From Corynebacterium sp. KPL1814 (GTDB lineage: Bacteria; Actinomycetota; Actinomycetes; Mycobacteriales; Mycobacteriaceae), in contig NZ_KI515777.1 of assembly GCF_000478175.1 (NCBI RefSeq), forward strand, positions 239,375 through 279,436: a stretch of 40,062 bases of DNA, written 5' to 3'. Made by a program: the position numbers and the translations under genes. The notes under the pieces were generated by a model. That model ran no database searches, had not been told where the DNA came from, and saw only the letters and a list, made by a program, of their open reading frames with translations. Positions 8,061 through 16,747 of this stretch are shown piece after piece. Position 1 is the first letter of the stretch; each line of letters starts with the position of its first letter.

Positions 8061-8567
8061 ATGAGTAACGGCAAAACAATGTTAATTGCCTATGATGGCA
8101 CCGAACGCGCCGACCGCGCCTTGGAGTACGCCGCCCAGCTTTTGCGCCCCTCCACGGTGGAAATCCTCACCGCGTGGGAGCCGGTGGCCCGCCAAACCGC
8201 GCGCGCCGTCAGCCGCACGGGCATGCACCAGTCCACCGTGTCCCCCGATAGCGTGGAAGACGATCCCGCCTACGAAGAGGCGCTGAAGATCTGCCGCCAG
8301 GGCACCCAGTTGGCCGAGAACCTAGGCCTAGCCGGCCGCGCCCACCTCGTGGAATCCGCCACCACCATCTCTTCGGCCATCGTGGATGCCGCGCACGAGC
8401 TCGACGTGGATGTCATCGTGACCGGCACCCGCGCGCTCACCGGCTTTCGCGCCTGGTGGACCAACTCCACGGCGGACCAGATCGTGCGCAACGCGGGCCT
8501 GCCCGTCTTTATCGTCCCGCAAGAAAACGACGAAGACGCGGATGACGACGATCCGGAATACTTCTAA
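8061..8567 (+). CDS. Universal stress protein (UspA family)
   Basis: This 168-residue single-domain protein begins MSNGKTMLIAYDGTERADRALEYAA, the first strand and helix of the Usp fold with the conserved Asp near the nucleotide site. It ends with the family pattern DVDVIVTGTRALTG, NSTADQIVRNAGLPVFIVP and a strongly acidic tail (NDEDADDDDPEYF). The G-2X-G-9X-G(S/T) ATP motif is only partly kept, so nucleotide binding is uncertain. Proteins of this family help cells survive starvation and oxidative stress in the cytoplasm. It has its own predicted leaderless promoter and is followed closely by the DUF2613 gene. Confidence 0.85.
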   Translation: MSNGKTMLIAYDGTERADRALEYAAQLLRPSTVEILTAWEPVARQTARAVSRTGMHQSTVSPDSVEDDPAYEEALKICRQGTQLAENLGLAGRAHLVESATTISSAIVDAAHELDVDVIVTGTRALTGFRAWWTNSTADQIVRNAGLPVFIVPQENDEDADDDDPEYF

Positions 8568-8575
8568 GTAGCTGC

Positions 8576-8589
8576 TAATATCTTTAGCC
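8576..8589 (+). promoter_or_regulatory. -10 hexamer for leaderless DUF2613 transcript
   Basis: TAATAT at 8576-8581 lies eight bases before ATG 8590; no Shine-Dalgarno sequence is present in between. Confidence 0.45.
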
Positions 8590-8787
8590 ATGGCTCTGGA
8601 ATCCGATTCTTTAAACAAGCGCACCCTCGGCCCCGCCGTGGGTAGCGCTGTTGTGGGCATCGCCTTGGGCATTATCACCATCATTGGCATCGCCCAGTTC
8701 TCCGGCAGCGATACCGTGCCGGAAGGCAATGCGGTCTCCGCCGATGATGCGGTGCTAGGCGGGCCTGAATACGGTTCCCGCAATTAG
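8590..8787 (+). CDS. DUF2613 small membrane or secreted protein (Rv0236A-like)
   Basis: This 65-residue protein has an N-terminal helix at about residues 14-36 (AVGSAVVGIALGIITIIGIAQF) and a short polar tail. Size, sequence pattern and position directly before aftD match DUF2613, of which M. tuberculosis Rv0236A is a member. The helix could be a signal anchor or an uncleaved export signal. The function of the family is unknown, but the strict linkage to aftD suggests a role in arabinan synthesis or in AftD assembly (inference). The stop codon lies 14 bases before the aftD start, so the two are likely cotranscribed. Confidence 0.8.
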   Translation: MALESDSLNKRTLGPAVGSAVVGIALGIITIIGIAQFSGSDTVPEGNAVSADDAVLGGPEYGSRN

Positions 8788-8801
8788 GTGGGCGCACCGG
8801 C

Positions 8802-11800
8802 GTGCATGACCGGACCGATCAGCTCCCCCGTGGCCCACTTCGCGGTTCCTACTTATACCGCTTCCGCGCATTAGCCCGCGCCCTGCGCCACCGCTGCGCG
8901 CGCCTTGCTCGGCCCTACCCGCTCGGCATTATTGCCTTGGCGCTCATCCTCGCTGTACAGCCGTGGGGGCTGACCGCCGCCGATACCAAACACGATCTGG
9001 CCGCCAACCCGCGGCATTTCCTGCGCGGTGCGCTTGATGCCTATACCGATATATTTACCCTGGGCCAGCTGCAGAACCAGGCCTACGGTTACCTCTTCCC
9101 ACAGGGTCCCTTTTTTGTTTTAACCGAGCCACTGCCGGATTGGATAGCCCAACGCCTGTGGTGGCTGTTGGTCTTAAGCGTGGGCTTTATCGGCTTTTAC
9201 AAGCTGGCCACCCGGATAGGCCTGCGCGGCCGCTGGGTCTGGGTGGCAGCAATGCTCTATGCCCTGTCCCCGCGCTCGCTATCCACTCTGACGGCCATTT
9301 CTTCTGAAACCTGGCCGGTCATGTTAGCGCCGTGGGTCATCCTGCCCTTCCTGCGGGGAAAACTCACCTGGCGTGATGCTGCCGCCGCCACGATTCCCGT
9401 GGCGCTGATGGGCGCGGTCAATGCCACCGCCACGCTCGCGGCGTGTACCCCGGCGCTTGTCATCGTGGTCTACCGCCGTGCCTTCAAGCCCGGCGCGGCC
9501 TGGCTGCTTGGCTGCCTGTGCGTATCGGCGTGGTGGATTGGCCCCCTTATTATCTTGGGCCGCTACGCCCCGCCGTTTACGGAATTTATCGAATCTTCCC
9601 GCGTGACCACTCGGTGGCTGAACCTGCCGGAGATCCTGCGCGGGACGACGAGCTGGTCGCCCTTTGCGGATGCCGAGCGCATCGCCGGCAACGAGCTCGC
9701 GACCTCTGCTTTCTTTGTCCTTATCACCATGGCCGTGGCCGCGATTGGCATATATGGCCTGTGCCGGCTGCCCCGCGTGTGGTCCATCATGCTGATTACC
9801 GGCGTAGCGATTTTAGGCTGCCAGGCGGCGTGGTACCTCGACGCGCTCGATGGGGTGCTGGCGCCCCTGCGCAACGTGCACAAATTCGATCCGTTGGTGC
9901 GCATCCCGCTGCTTTTGGGTTTTGCCCGCGCCTGCCAGCTCCTGCCGCTGCCCACCGGCCTGCGGCCCACCAAGAAGCAGACGGTGGGCGCGCTGGTGCT
10001 GCTCGTATGCATCAGCGCGCTCTCCCCGGCATGGTCGCAGCGGCTGCTGCCCCTAGGCGCCTACGACGAGGTTCCGGACTATTGGCATCAGGCCACGGAT
10101 TACATCAATGAGCACGCTGAAAATACCCGCACTTTGATCTATCCCGAGGCCTCCTTCGCCCGCCAGGAGTGGGGCTGGACTCGCGATGAGCCGGCGCAGC
10201 CGCTTCTTGATGTCCCGTGGGCCGTCCGCGATGCCATCCCCCTCGTGCCGCCGGAGGCCATCCGCGGCCTCGACGGAGTGATGGCAGGACTAGACGAGGA
10301 CCCGGCCAGCGGCGTGCGCGCCTTGCAGCGCTTGGGCATTGGCGCGGTGATGGTGCGCCACGATCTCTTTGCCGCAGATAATGACACCTTGAGCAGCAAA
10401 TTTGGCGGTGAAGTGCACACTTTTGGCGAGGTCGATGTGATTATGCTCGAGCAGCATTCCACGGCTTTGACCTCAGACGATCCCGTCCGCGTGGCCGGTG
10501 GCGGCGAGGCGCTGGCCTTCCTCGATGCCCACGATGGCCCGGCCGCCCGCGAACTGGTGGACAAGGATGCCGATATCGTCACCGATACCCCCACGCTGGT
10601 GGATCGCAATTACGGCACGCTCCATGGAGCCGCCTCGGCGCCGCTATCCACAGACGATCCCAGCCACGTTTATAACCGCCTGCGCGATTATCCCTCCGCC
10701 GGCCCGCTGACCACGGTGGAGACCCACGGCGGCGATGTCGAGGTCTCTTCTTCTGCCGCCGATGCCACCGCCTTTGGCGGCGCCCAGCCGGAAAAGTCCG
10801 CCACCGCCGCCGTCGATGGGGAAAATTCCACCGCCTGGTGGCCCGCACCCGGCGATGATGAGAGCTGGATCGAGCTGCGCGGTGACTTTAGCCAACCGAG
10901 CCTGAAGCTCATGGCCACCAGCTCCACCACGGTGACGGTGCGCTCGGGTGGCGCTGCAGTAGAGGTAAACCTGCAGCCCTTCCGCTCCAAGACGGTGCGC
11001 GTGCCCGGCGGGGATTCGCGGGCCATCCGCGTGGAATTATCCCACCGCACCGGCATCGCGGAACTGGAGGTGGAAGGCCATCCCATCGAGCGCGTAGTCA
11101 CCGTGCCGGATACCTCGCCGAATGTGCACCAATTCTTCTTCCAGCAGCTGGTGCACGATACCGGCGTGCTCATTCGCGATGTCACCGTGCCGCGCCGCAT
11201 GGAGGTCACGGTGGATTCCACCAAGCCGGTGCTTATCGATTCCCACCGGTACTCCCCCGGCAGCACCCTGACCCTTGAGCCCGGCGTCCACCGCGTGCGC
11301 ACCACCGGCGCGTGGGTGTCAATGACGGAGAAGGGCTGGTCCCCGCCGAGCGATTATCGCCTCACCGATTTTTCCATCGCTGCTGCAGGAGATGAGCGCC
11401 TGCTCATTACCGGCCGCGCCTTTAATAAGGGCCTGCGCGGATTTATAGGCGATACCGAGCTCACCCCGTACGAGATCGATGCCGCCACCCAGGCGTTTAT
11501 CGTCCCGGCGGGCACGCATGGGGAATTCCGCATGACCTTTAAGGCGCAGCCTGCCTACCGCGCCGCCCTGCTCTTTGGCGGCGCACTCGGCCTGGCCACG
11601 CTGGGGTTCTGCCTGCTTTTCGCCGCGCGCCGTAGCCCGCAGCCCACCTGGCACCCGCATCCTGGCGGCATGGCCTCTGCGGTGTATTCGCTGGCCTGCC
11701 TGGCACTGGTGGGATGGCCGGCGGCGCTTGCGGGCATGGCCGCCTGGCTCATCGTGCGCTGGACCACCATTCCGCGGGCTTATTTTGCCAGCGGCGTGGT

Positions 11801-11978
11801 AGCGGCGGCCGGGACCATCCTTGCCCGAGCTCCATGGACCTCAGGGGCCTATGCCGGCGATTCCGTGCTGCTTATGTGCTTATGTGCCGCGGGGCTGGCC
11901 TGCCTTTTCGCCGTCGACGGCCCCGGCCCCGGACCCGGCCACGGCCCATCAGAAGGTCGCGGCCCGGGCGCTCGATAA
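8802..11978 (+). CDS. aftD: Alpha-(1->3)-arabinofuranosyltransferase AftD
   Basis: This 1058-residue membrane enzyme (DUF3367 family) transfers arabinofuranose from decaprenyl-phospho-arabinose during arabinogalactan and lipoarabinomannan synthesis. A first helix at about residues 41-58 leads into the extracytoplasmic loop DTKHDLAANP (61-70), whose Asp is the expected GT-C catalytic residue. Further helices run to about 420. A large external part then contains a discoidin-like carbohydrate-binding domain (AWWPAPGDDESWIELRG). C-terminal helices follow from about residue 920. The GTG start has AGGTGG ten bases upstream. It is shorter than mycobacterial AftD (about 1400 residues), as expected for Corynebacterium. 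The proline/glycine-rich tail (GPGPGPGHGP) overlaps the end of the convergent tmaT gene by 107 bases. Confidence 0.92.
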   Translation: MHDRTDQLPRGPLRGSYLYRFRALARALRHRCARLARPYPLGIIALALILAVQPWGLTAADTKHDLAANPRHFLRGALDAYTDIFTLGQLQNQAYGYLFPQGPFFVLTEPLPDWIAQRLWWLLVLSVGFIGFYKLATRIGLRGRWVWVAAMLYALSPRSLSTLTAISSETWPVMLAPWVILPFLRGKLTWRDAAAATIPVALMGAVNATATLAACTPALVIVVYRRAFKPGAAWLLGCLCVSAWWIGPLIILGRYAPPFTEFIESSRVTTRWLNLPEILRGTTSWSPFADAERIAGNELATSAFFVLITMAVAAIGIYGLCRLPRVWSIMLITGVAILGCQAAWYLDALDGVLAPLRNVHKFDPLVRIPLLLGFARACQLLPLPTGLRPTKKQTVGALVLLVCISALSPAWSQRLLPLGAYDEVPDYWHQATDYINEHAENTRTLIYPEASFARQEWGWTRDEPAQPLLDVPWAVRDAIPLVPPEAIRGLDGVMAGLDEDPASGVRALQRLGIGAVMVRHDLFAADNDTLSSKFGGEVHTFGEVDVIMLEQHSTALTSDDPVRVAGGGEALAFLDAHDGPAARELVDKDADIVTDTPTLVDRNYGTLHGAASAPLSTDDPSHVYNRLRDYPSAGPLTTVETHGGDVEVSSSAADATAFGGAQPEKSATAAVDGENSTAWWPAPGDDESWIELRGDFSQPSLKLMATSSTTVTVRSGGAAVEVNLQPFRSKTVRVPGGDSRAIRVELSHRTGIAELEVEGHPIERVVTVPDTSPNVHQFFFQQLVHDTGVLIRDVTVPRRMEVTVDSTKPVLIDSHRYSPGSTLTLEPGVHRVRTTGAWVSMTEKGWSPPSDYRLTDFSIAAAGDERLLITGRAFNKGLRGFIGDTELTPYEIDAATQAFIVPAGTHGEFRMTFKAQPAYRAALLFGGALGLATLGFCLLFAARRSPQPTWHPHPGGMASAVYSLACLALVGWPAALAGMAAWLIVRWTTIPRAYFASGVVAAAGTILARAPWTSGAYAGDSVLLMCLCAAGLACLFAVDGPGPGPGHGPSEGRGPGAR

Positions 11979-13017
11979 GCGTATAGCTCGCCGCAGAAAC
12001 CACAACGGTCCCCACCACCGTGACGGCAAGGATCACCCAAAAATCCAGCGGTTTCCCGCTAAACAGCGCCACCCCGGTTAACGGGAAGGCCACGGCGAGC
12101 ACCGCCACGTGCCACAAGAAAATGGAATAGGACCACGCGCCCAGCGCCTGCATGAGCGGCGAGGTAAGCCACGAGGTTCCACGTGGAACCAAGGCCACCG
12201 GCACCACCACGCACGCCGCGAATACCGCCCCAGCGATGATGCGGCGGGCAAATTCCGCCGGCTCCGGATGCACCAGCCCGGCCGGCCCAAACCAATCCCG
12301 GCTCGCCACCCACAGCACGAGCCCCGCCAGCACAACCCAGGCCCAGCGCACCCGCAGAATCCGCGCCGTGCGCTTGCCGATGCCCCTTTCTTCCACCTCC
12401 GCCGCCAGCATGCCCACCGCGAACCACGAGGCATAAGCCGGCGGCCAGATTTGCGAGTTGACCTGGTCCTCGCCGTAGTCCGCGACAAAGGGGATAAATC
12501 CCCACCCCCAGCTCAGCACGGCGCCGCCGGCGATAACGGCCATGCGCCAGCGCTGCGGCAGGCTGCCAAGGGCCCACACCAGAAGCGGTAGTACCAGGTA
12601 AAAGAAAAACTCCACGCAGAGGGACCAGAGGTGGGTAAGGCCCGGGGCAAGGCCATCGACCACATAGATCTGCGTGGAGGTCAGGTTGGCGAGGATCTGG
12701 GTGGGGGTGATGGAGTGGGCATCGGGAAGCAGCAGCAAAACCGATACCACGCAGGCGTAATAGGCCGGTGCCAAGCGCGCGATGCGGGAGTGGGCATAGC
12801 CGCGCGCCGTGTGCAGCCCCCGCCGGCGCCACAATAAAAAGGCGCTGAGGGCGAAAAAGACGGCGACGAAGAAATCGAAACGCCCGGCAAATCCCCACCC
12901 GGTGCCGGTTTGGAAGGATACGTGGGTGACAATGATCCCTAGTGCTGCAACCGCGCGTAGGCCGTCTAGCTCCGGCAGGTGCTGGGGTAGTCTTTTCACA
13001 GATGCCTGCGTGCGCAC
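11872..13017 (-). CDS. tmaT: Acyltransferase-3 family protein, trehalose corynomycolate acetyltransferase TmaT
   Basis: The 381-residue protein has about ten membrane helices and the acyltransferase-3 signature near its start, LPELDGLRAVAALGIIVTHV, whose His is the family's essential residue. LWSLCVEFFFYLVLPLLVWA and YSIFLWHV follow further on. TmaT (C. glutamicum NCgl2759, M. tuberculosis Rv0228) acetylates trehalose monocorynomycolate, which is needed for its export by the MmpL3-type transporter. That transporter is encoded 12 kb away (24647). A longer frame reaches 13098, but GTG at 13017 has GGAG six bases upstream and is clearly the start. The very basic C-terminal tail (GRGRVRGRGRRRR) lies in the overlap with aftD and may be dispensable. 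Assignment rests on family plus conserved gene order. Confidence 0.85.
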   Translation of the reverse strand: MRTQASVKRLPQHLPELDGLRAVAALGIIVTHVSFQTGTGWGFAGRFDFFVAVFFALSAFLLWRRRGLHTARGYAHSRIARLAPAYYACVVSVLLLLPDAHSITPTQILANLTSTQIYVVDGLAPGLTHLWSLCVEFFFYLVLPLLVWALGSLPQRWRMAVIAGGAVLSWGWGFIPFVADYGEDQVNSQIWPPAYASWFAVGMLAAEVEERGIGKRTARILRVRWAWVVLAGLVLWVASRDWFGPAGLVHPEPAEFARRIIAGAVFAACVVVPVALVPRGTSWLTSPLMQALGAWSYSIFLWHVAVLAVAFPLTGVALFSGKPLDFWVILAVTVVGTVVVSAASYTLIERPGRDLLMGRGRVRGRGRRRRKGRPAPRHIST

Positions 13018-13055
13018 GCTTGCTCCTTTACCCCGGAAACCTGAAACTGATTGGA

Positions 13056-13067
13056 TATAGTACTGCA
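13056..13067 (+). promoter_or_regulatory. -10 hexamer for leaderless DUF3068 transcript
   Basis: TATAGT at 13056-13061 is followed by six bases and ATG 13068, with no ribosome binding site. The region also lies inside the upstream sequence of the divergent tmaT gene, whose start at 13017 uses a normal Shine-Dalgarno sequence. Confidence 0.5.
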
Positions 13068-14258
13068 ATGAGCCGCTACCTTTGGCCACGCTCGCCACGG
13101 ACGTGGGTTGTCATTGCCGCAATCATTTTCCTCCTCATTGGTACCCTCGCCCCGACCCTCTACAATAACCGGACCCGCCCGCTGGGCTTGGATCAAGATT
13201 TTTCCACCTCGAGCGGACCCACCGATGCGGTATGGATGGACGTGCGCGCCCTCATGGACGGTGAAGCCCCCGCTACCGCATCCGGCGATGACCCGCGCTG
13301 CGCCGACAAATCCGCCCCGATGTGGTGCTACCAGCACCACGGGCCGCTGACCTTGGAGCGCACCATTACCACCGGCGAGGTGGACGATGATGACACCATC
13401 GCCACCACCGATTCCGTGACCAGCCTGCTGGCTGGAAAAGACAGGGACTCCCAAGAGGAAATCGCCTCCGTTGATCAACACTCCGTGCTCAACCGCGAAT
13501 CCACGTTCCCGGTGGCGAATCCGGTCAATAAATGGGCCCTCGCCTTTCCCGAGTTCAACGCCGATCTGACCCGGGAAGACTTCGAGCGAGACGGCCTCAC
13601 CTATTTCTTCCCCTCCGGCACGGAGCAGCGCTCCTACCCATTTTTTGATTTCCTGGCGCAGGAATCCACGCCGATAGACTTTACCGGCGACTCCAAGGTG
13701 GATGGCATCCCCATCTATTCCTATCACCAGGACGTACAGCCGCTGCCGCTGAAAAACACCTTTAGCAATATCAGCGCGGATTTGGACAGCACCACTAAAA
13801 CGGACGAGCTGAAATCCGGCGATTTCCAGTTGAAGGGTCCCGCCAGCCGTTTTTATGACCGCCACTCGCGCGAGCTTTTGGACTTGGATGCGGATGCGAC
13901 CGTCATTGTCGAGCCCTTTTATACCGTAGGCCGCGATATTTCGGTCGAGCCCACCACCGGCACCATCGTGGATGTCCGGGAAAACGTCAAAGTCTTTTTC
14001 GCCACCGATATCCAGCAGGCGGGAACCCTGATCGCAGAGGATGACACAGAGGATCGCTCCGTGCTGGCAGCGGATTTCCGGTGGTCAGAGGACACCCGCT
14101 CGGAACGCCTCGCTGAGGTCCGCCCGGTAATCTACGCCATCCGGGGGCTGATGGCCGTTGGCTGGCTGGGCAAGGCCATCGGCGTTTCCCTGCTCATTTT
14201 CGCCGCCTACCAGTACATGCGCCGCCACCGTGACGCCCATGATGCCGCGCACGCCTAG
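13068..14258 (+). CDS. DUF3068 (PorA-family) membrane-anchored protein
   Basis: The protein of 396 residues has one membrane helix near each end (about 12-30 and 365-385) and a large extracytoplasmic middle part, the layout of DUF3068. Conserved-looking patches include FPVANPVNKWALAFPEFN, GLTYFFPSGTEQRSYPFFD and VEPFYTVGRDISVEPTTG. M. tuberculosis Rv0227c, the orthologue by position, sits beside tmaT as here; its function is unknown, though it is often essential. A frame extends upstream to 12942, but that part covers the divergent tmaT start. ATG at 13068, with a leaderless-type promoter, is the better choice. The next gene begins inside the last 20 bases, so translation is probably coupled. 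Confidence 0.85.
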   Translation: MSRYLWPRSPRTWVVIAAIIFLLIGTLAPTLYNNRTRPLGLDQDFSTSSGPTDAVWMDVRALMDGEAPATASGDDPRCADKSAPMWCYQHHGPLTLERTITTGEVDDDDTIATTDSVTSLLAGKDRDSQEEIASVDQHSVLNRESTFPVANPVNKWALAFPEFNADLTREDFERDGLTYFFPSGTEQRSYPFFDFLAQESTPIDFTGDSKVDGIPIYSYHQDVQPLPLKNTFSNISADLDSTTKTDELKSGDFQLKGPASRFYDRHSRELLDLDADATVIVEPFYTVGRDISVEPTTGTIVDVRENVKVFFATDIQQAGTLIAEDDTEDRSVLAADFRWSEDTRSERLAEVRPVIYAIRGLMAVGWLGKAIGVSLLIFAAYQYMRRHRDAHDAAHA

Positions 14259-15720
14259 GCGCATCCTCCTCGGGCTGTGGGGAATTCTTCTCGTGGCCGC
14301 GGTGTGCTGGCCCTTCGCGCTGCCCGGCGAATTCCTCTGGCGCGATATGGTGCTCTTAAACGATCCGGGGCTTACCCCATCCGCGCTGGGTGCGGGAAGC
14401 CTGCCAGCCCGCAACGCACCACAAGATGGGTTTTTGGCATTACTCGGCGGCGCGTGGACCGCCCGGGTCCTTATCTTTACCGCCGCTGGGGCCGCCGCTC
14501 TCACCGCCGCGCTGTGGTCTCGCACCACGGTAGCGGCGCTGGCCGCGATGACCATCGCGGTGGCCAATCCCTTTGTCATCGAACGCCTCCTGCAAGGCCA
14601 GTGGTCCTTGGCCATTGCGGCCTGGTTACTCCCGGTCATCGCCTGGGCGGGGCGCCGCCACAGCTGGCTGGCATGGCTGGCCATGTGGGGAGCATCGCTT
14701 ACCCCCACCGGCGGGTTATTTGCGGTGGTCACCGCCCTGTTTACCTGCCGGAAGCGCGTGGCCCTGGCGGGCTGCCTCTTGTGGCTGCCGTGGCTGGTTC
14801 CAGGTCTCTTCCAACCCAGCGTGCCCGGCGATGCCGCAGCCGCCGTCGCGGCCTTTTCCCCGCGCGCAGAAGAACACGTGGGCACGGTGGGCGCGCTCTT
14901 GCGGCTTGGCGGAATCTGGAATGGCGAGGCCGCCCTTGGCCTGGCCGTGTTCGGCCTTTTCGTCGCAGTTCTCGCGCTGGCGGGCGCGCACCGCGTTCCG
15001 GCGCGCTTGACCGTCCTGGCCGCGCTGGGACTCGGCGGGGCGCTGGCATGTTGGCTCTTGCCAGGCATGCTGGAATGGGCCATCGATTACGTTCCAGGGG
15101 CCGGTCTTTTGCGCGATAGCCACAAACTCACGATGCTCGCGCTGCCGCTATACGTGGCGTCCATCGGTGCGCTGCCGCAGATTCCGGCCGCGCTCGCGCT
15201 GGTGGCCGCCACGATTCAGATTCTTCCCGCCCCGTCCCGCCTCGCCGTGCTCTCTCCCCGCGATACCGGGGTGGATGAGCAGTTGGTGCGCGATATCGAC
15301 GGACGCCTGGCGTTTTTCCCCGAACGGCCCAATTTGGTGGAGGTTCCCACGGGGGATGGCGGTGCGCATCGAGAAGCCACCCCGGGAGTCGCGGTCGATC
15401 CCTATTCCAAGGCGGTGCCGATGGTGGAATCCGGCGAGCTCAGCGTGGACGGTGAAGTCATCGATCAGGCCTCGCCGCAGTACCGCGCGGCGCTGCGCGC
15501 CTGGCAGGACCGCGATATGGCAGGCCTTGCGGAACTTGGGGTGGGCGTCGTGGTGGTCGATGGCGCCATCGCCGCAGAGACCAACGCCCCGCGCCCCGAG
15601 CTGCCGTGGGCACTTACCGCCCTGTGGATGGCTTCCCCGCTACTAAGCCTTGGAGCAATTGCGCAAAGGCAGCGCCGGTCTTCTCCCACGAAAAGCGCGC
15701 GGCAAACTCTCGGGCATTAG
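14239..15720 (+). CDS. Large integral membrane protein of the envelope locus (Rv0226c-like)
   Basis: The 493-residue protein has about ten hydrophobic helices in the first 350 residues and a soluble C-terminal domain (about 360-470). Its first loop contains FLWRDMVLLNDPG, which resembles the acidic first-loop motif of GT-C membrane glycosyltransferases, and GLLRDSHKL sits before a late helix. By position it corresponds to M. tuberculosis Rv0226c. A GT-C type sugar transferase is plausible but unproven. A longer frame from 14158 is rejected because the first 27 codons lie within the DUF3068 gene and encode no hydrophobic segment. ATG 14239 or 14242 overlaps that gene by about 20 bases. The 3' end overlaps the convergent glycosyltransferase gene by 107 bases. 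Confidence 0.75.
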   Translation: MMPRTPRRILLGLWGILLVAAVCWPFALPGEFLWRDMVLLNDPGLTPSALGAGSLPARNAPQDGFLALLGGAWTARVLIFTAAGAAALTAALWSRTTVAALAAMTIAVANPFVIERLLQGQWSLAIAAWLLPVIAWAGRRHSWLAWLAMWGASLTPTGGLFAVVTALFTCRKRVALAGCLLWLPWLVPGLFQPSVPGDAAAAVAAFSPRAEEHVGTVGALLRLGGIWNGEAALGLAVFGLFVAVLALAGAHRVPARLTVLAALGLGGALACWLLPGMLEWAIDYVPGAGLLRDSHKLTMLALPLYVASIGALPQIPAALALVAATIQILPAPSRLAVLSPRDTGVDEQLVRDIDGRLAFFPERPNLVEVPTGDGGAHREATPGVAVDPYSKAVPMVESGELSVDGEVIDQASPQYRAALRAWQDRDMAGLAELGVGVVVVDGAIAAETNAPRPELPWALTALWMASPLLSLGAIAQRQRRSSPTKSARQTLGH

Positions 15721-16723
15721 ACCCTAAGCGCCGGCGCAACTCCGCATTATCCAGTAACTCCTGGGTGGCCGCCACGAAGTCACCCTCTTCTTCTACAAGG
15801 ATTCCGGTCTCGCCATCGATTACGCTATCGCGCAGGCCAAACGCATAACCTACCGTGGGAACCCCATGTTGGGCGGCCTCCATGACGGCAAGGCCCCAGC
15901 CCTCTTTGTGGGAGGGCATGAGGTGGGCATCGGCACGCGCGAGCAAGGCGTGCTTATAGTCTTCCGTAACCTGGCCGCGAAAGCGCACGCGATCCGTCAC
16001 GCCGAGCGTTTCGGCATAATCGCGCAGGTTCGATTCCCACCAGCCCGAGCCAATCACGTCCAATACCGCCCCCGGCGTGCGCGCCACTGTATCCATGGCG
16101 TGCTCGATCTGCTTGTGTGGGACTAGCCGCGAGAGGGTCACTAGGTGCTTTTCCGCCTCGCGCTCGAGGGAAGGCACGTGCGCCGGAATGGGGTCCAAAC
16201 CGTTGGCGATGATCCGCGCACCCTCAATGCCGAGCGCCTCCAGATCCTCGCGCGAGGCCTGCGAGACCGTGACGTAGGTCGAATCCCGATATACCCGCGG
16301 TGCCACGCGCGATTCCAAGAACCAGCCCAGCCGCCCGAGCACCGGACCGGCCACGGGCCATTGCTCACGGTGGCAATGGTGGGTAAGAAGCACCGTCGGC
16401 GCGCCGGAAATCAGCCGCGCGAAGAAGGGAATGCCGTTTTGGGTATCGATGACCACGTCAATGCCGCGCAGATCCCCCAGGCCCATTCTCCCGGCCGCAA
16501 TGGCCGCCCACGCGCGCGGGTACACGCCAAACTTGGCGCCGCCGCGGCTGTAGCGCACGCCATCGCGGACCTCCCGGCGCGCCGCATTCATGTGCTTAGA
16601 GGTGCGAAAGACCACCTCGTGGCCCTGCGCCGCTAGGTACTCCCCCACGCGTTCGAGGTAACGCTCAGAGCCACCACCCTGTGGGTGGGTGGAATCGCGC
16701 CAGCATAGTAAAAGAATTTTCAT
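15614..16723 (-). CDS. Glycosyltransferase family 4 (GT-B fold), Rv0225-like
   Basis: This 369-residue cytoplasmic enzyme starts MKILLLCWRDSTHPQGGGSERY, with the glycine-rich acceptor-side loop typical of GT4. The C-terminal half has LVTLSRLVPHKQ (195-205), the nucleotide-sugar region and the E-x7-E pair at Glu274 and Glu282 in HKEGWGLAVMEAAQHG. GT4 enzymes transfer a sugar from a nucleotide donor with retention. Donor and acceptor are unknown; its conserved place between the large membrane protein and the methyltransferase suggests an envelope glycolipid. It is transcribed divergently from the methyltransferase across only 24 bases. Confidence 0.88.
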   Translation of the reverse strand: MKILLLCWRDSTHPQGGGSERYLERVGEYLAAQGHEVVFRTSKHMNAARREVRDGVRYSRGGAKFGVYPRAWAAIAAGRMGLGDLRGIDVVIDTQNGIPFFARLISGAPTVLLTHHCHREQWPVAGPVLGRLGWFLESRVAPRVYRDSTYVTVSQASREDLEALGIEGARIIANGLDPIPAHVPSLEREAEKHLVTLSRLVPHKQIEHAMDTVARTPGAVLDVIGSGWWESNLRDYAETLGVTDRVRFRGQVTEDYKHALLARADAHLMPSHKEGWGLAVMEAAQHGVPTVGYAFGLRDSVIDGETGILVEEEGDFVAATQELLDNAELRRRLGSNAREFAARFSWEKTGAAFAQLLQGLVAGKPSTGR

Positions 16724-16747
16724 CGTGGGGTATTAGCCTAGTGGTTT
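16724..16747. promoter_or_regulatory. Very short divergent promoter with a symmetrical -10
   Basis: Only 24 bases separate the two start codons. TAGCCT (16734-16739) is eight bases before ATG 16748 on the plus strand. On the minus strand TAGGCT (16740-16735) is eleven bases before ATG 16723. Both fit the TAnnnT pattern and use the same base pairs, so one melting site may start leaderless or nearly leaderless transcripts in both directions. Confidence 0.5.

Noticed and set aside
12942..13067. Upstream extension of the DUF3068 frame
   Set aside because: It covers the tmaT start region and no ribosome binding site supports it; the ATG at 13068 has a leaderless-type promoter.
12996..13865. 289-codon minus-strand frame
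   Set aside because: It overlaps the well-supported DUF3068 gene and tmaT start; composition and lack of family show it is a shadow.
14085..15083. 332-codon minus-strand frame
   Set aside because: It is antisense to the membrane-protein gene at 14239 and encodes a Pro/Ala/Arg-rich sequence without domains.
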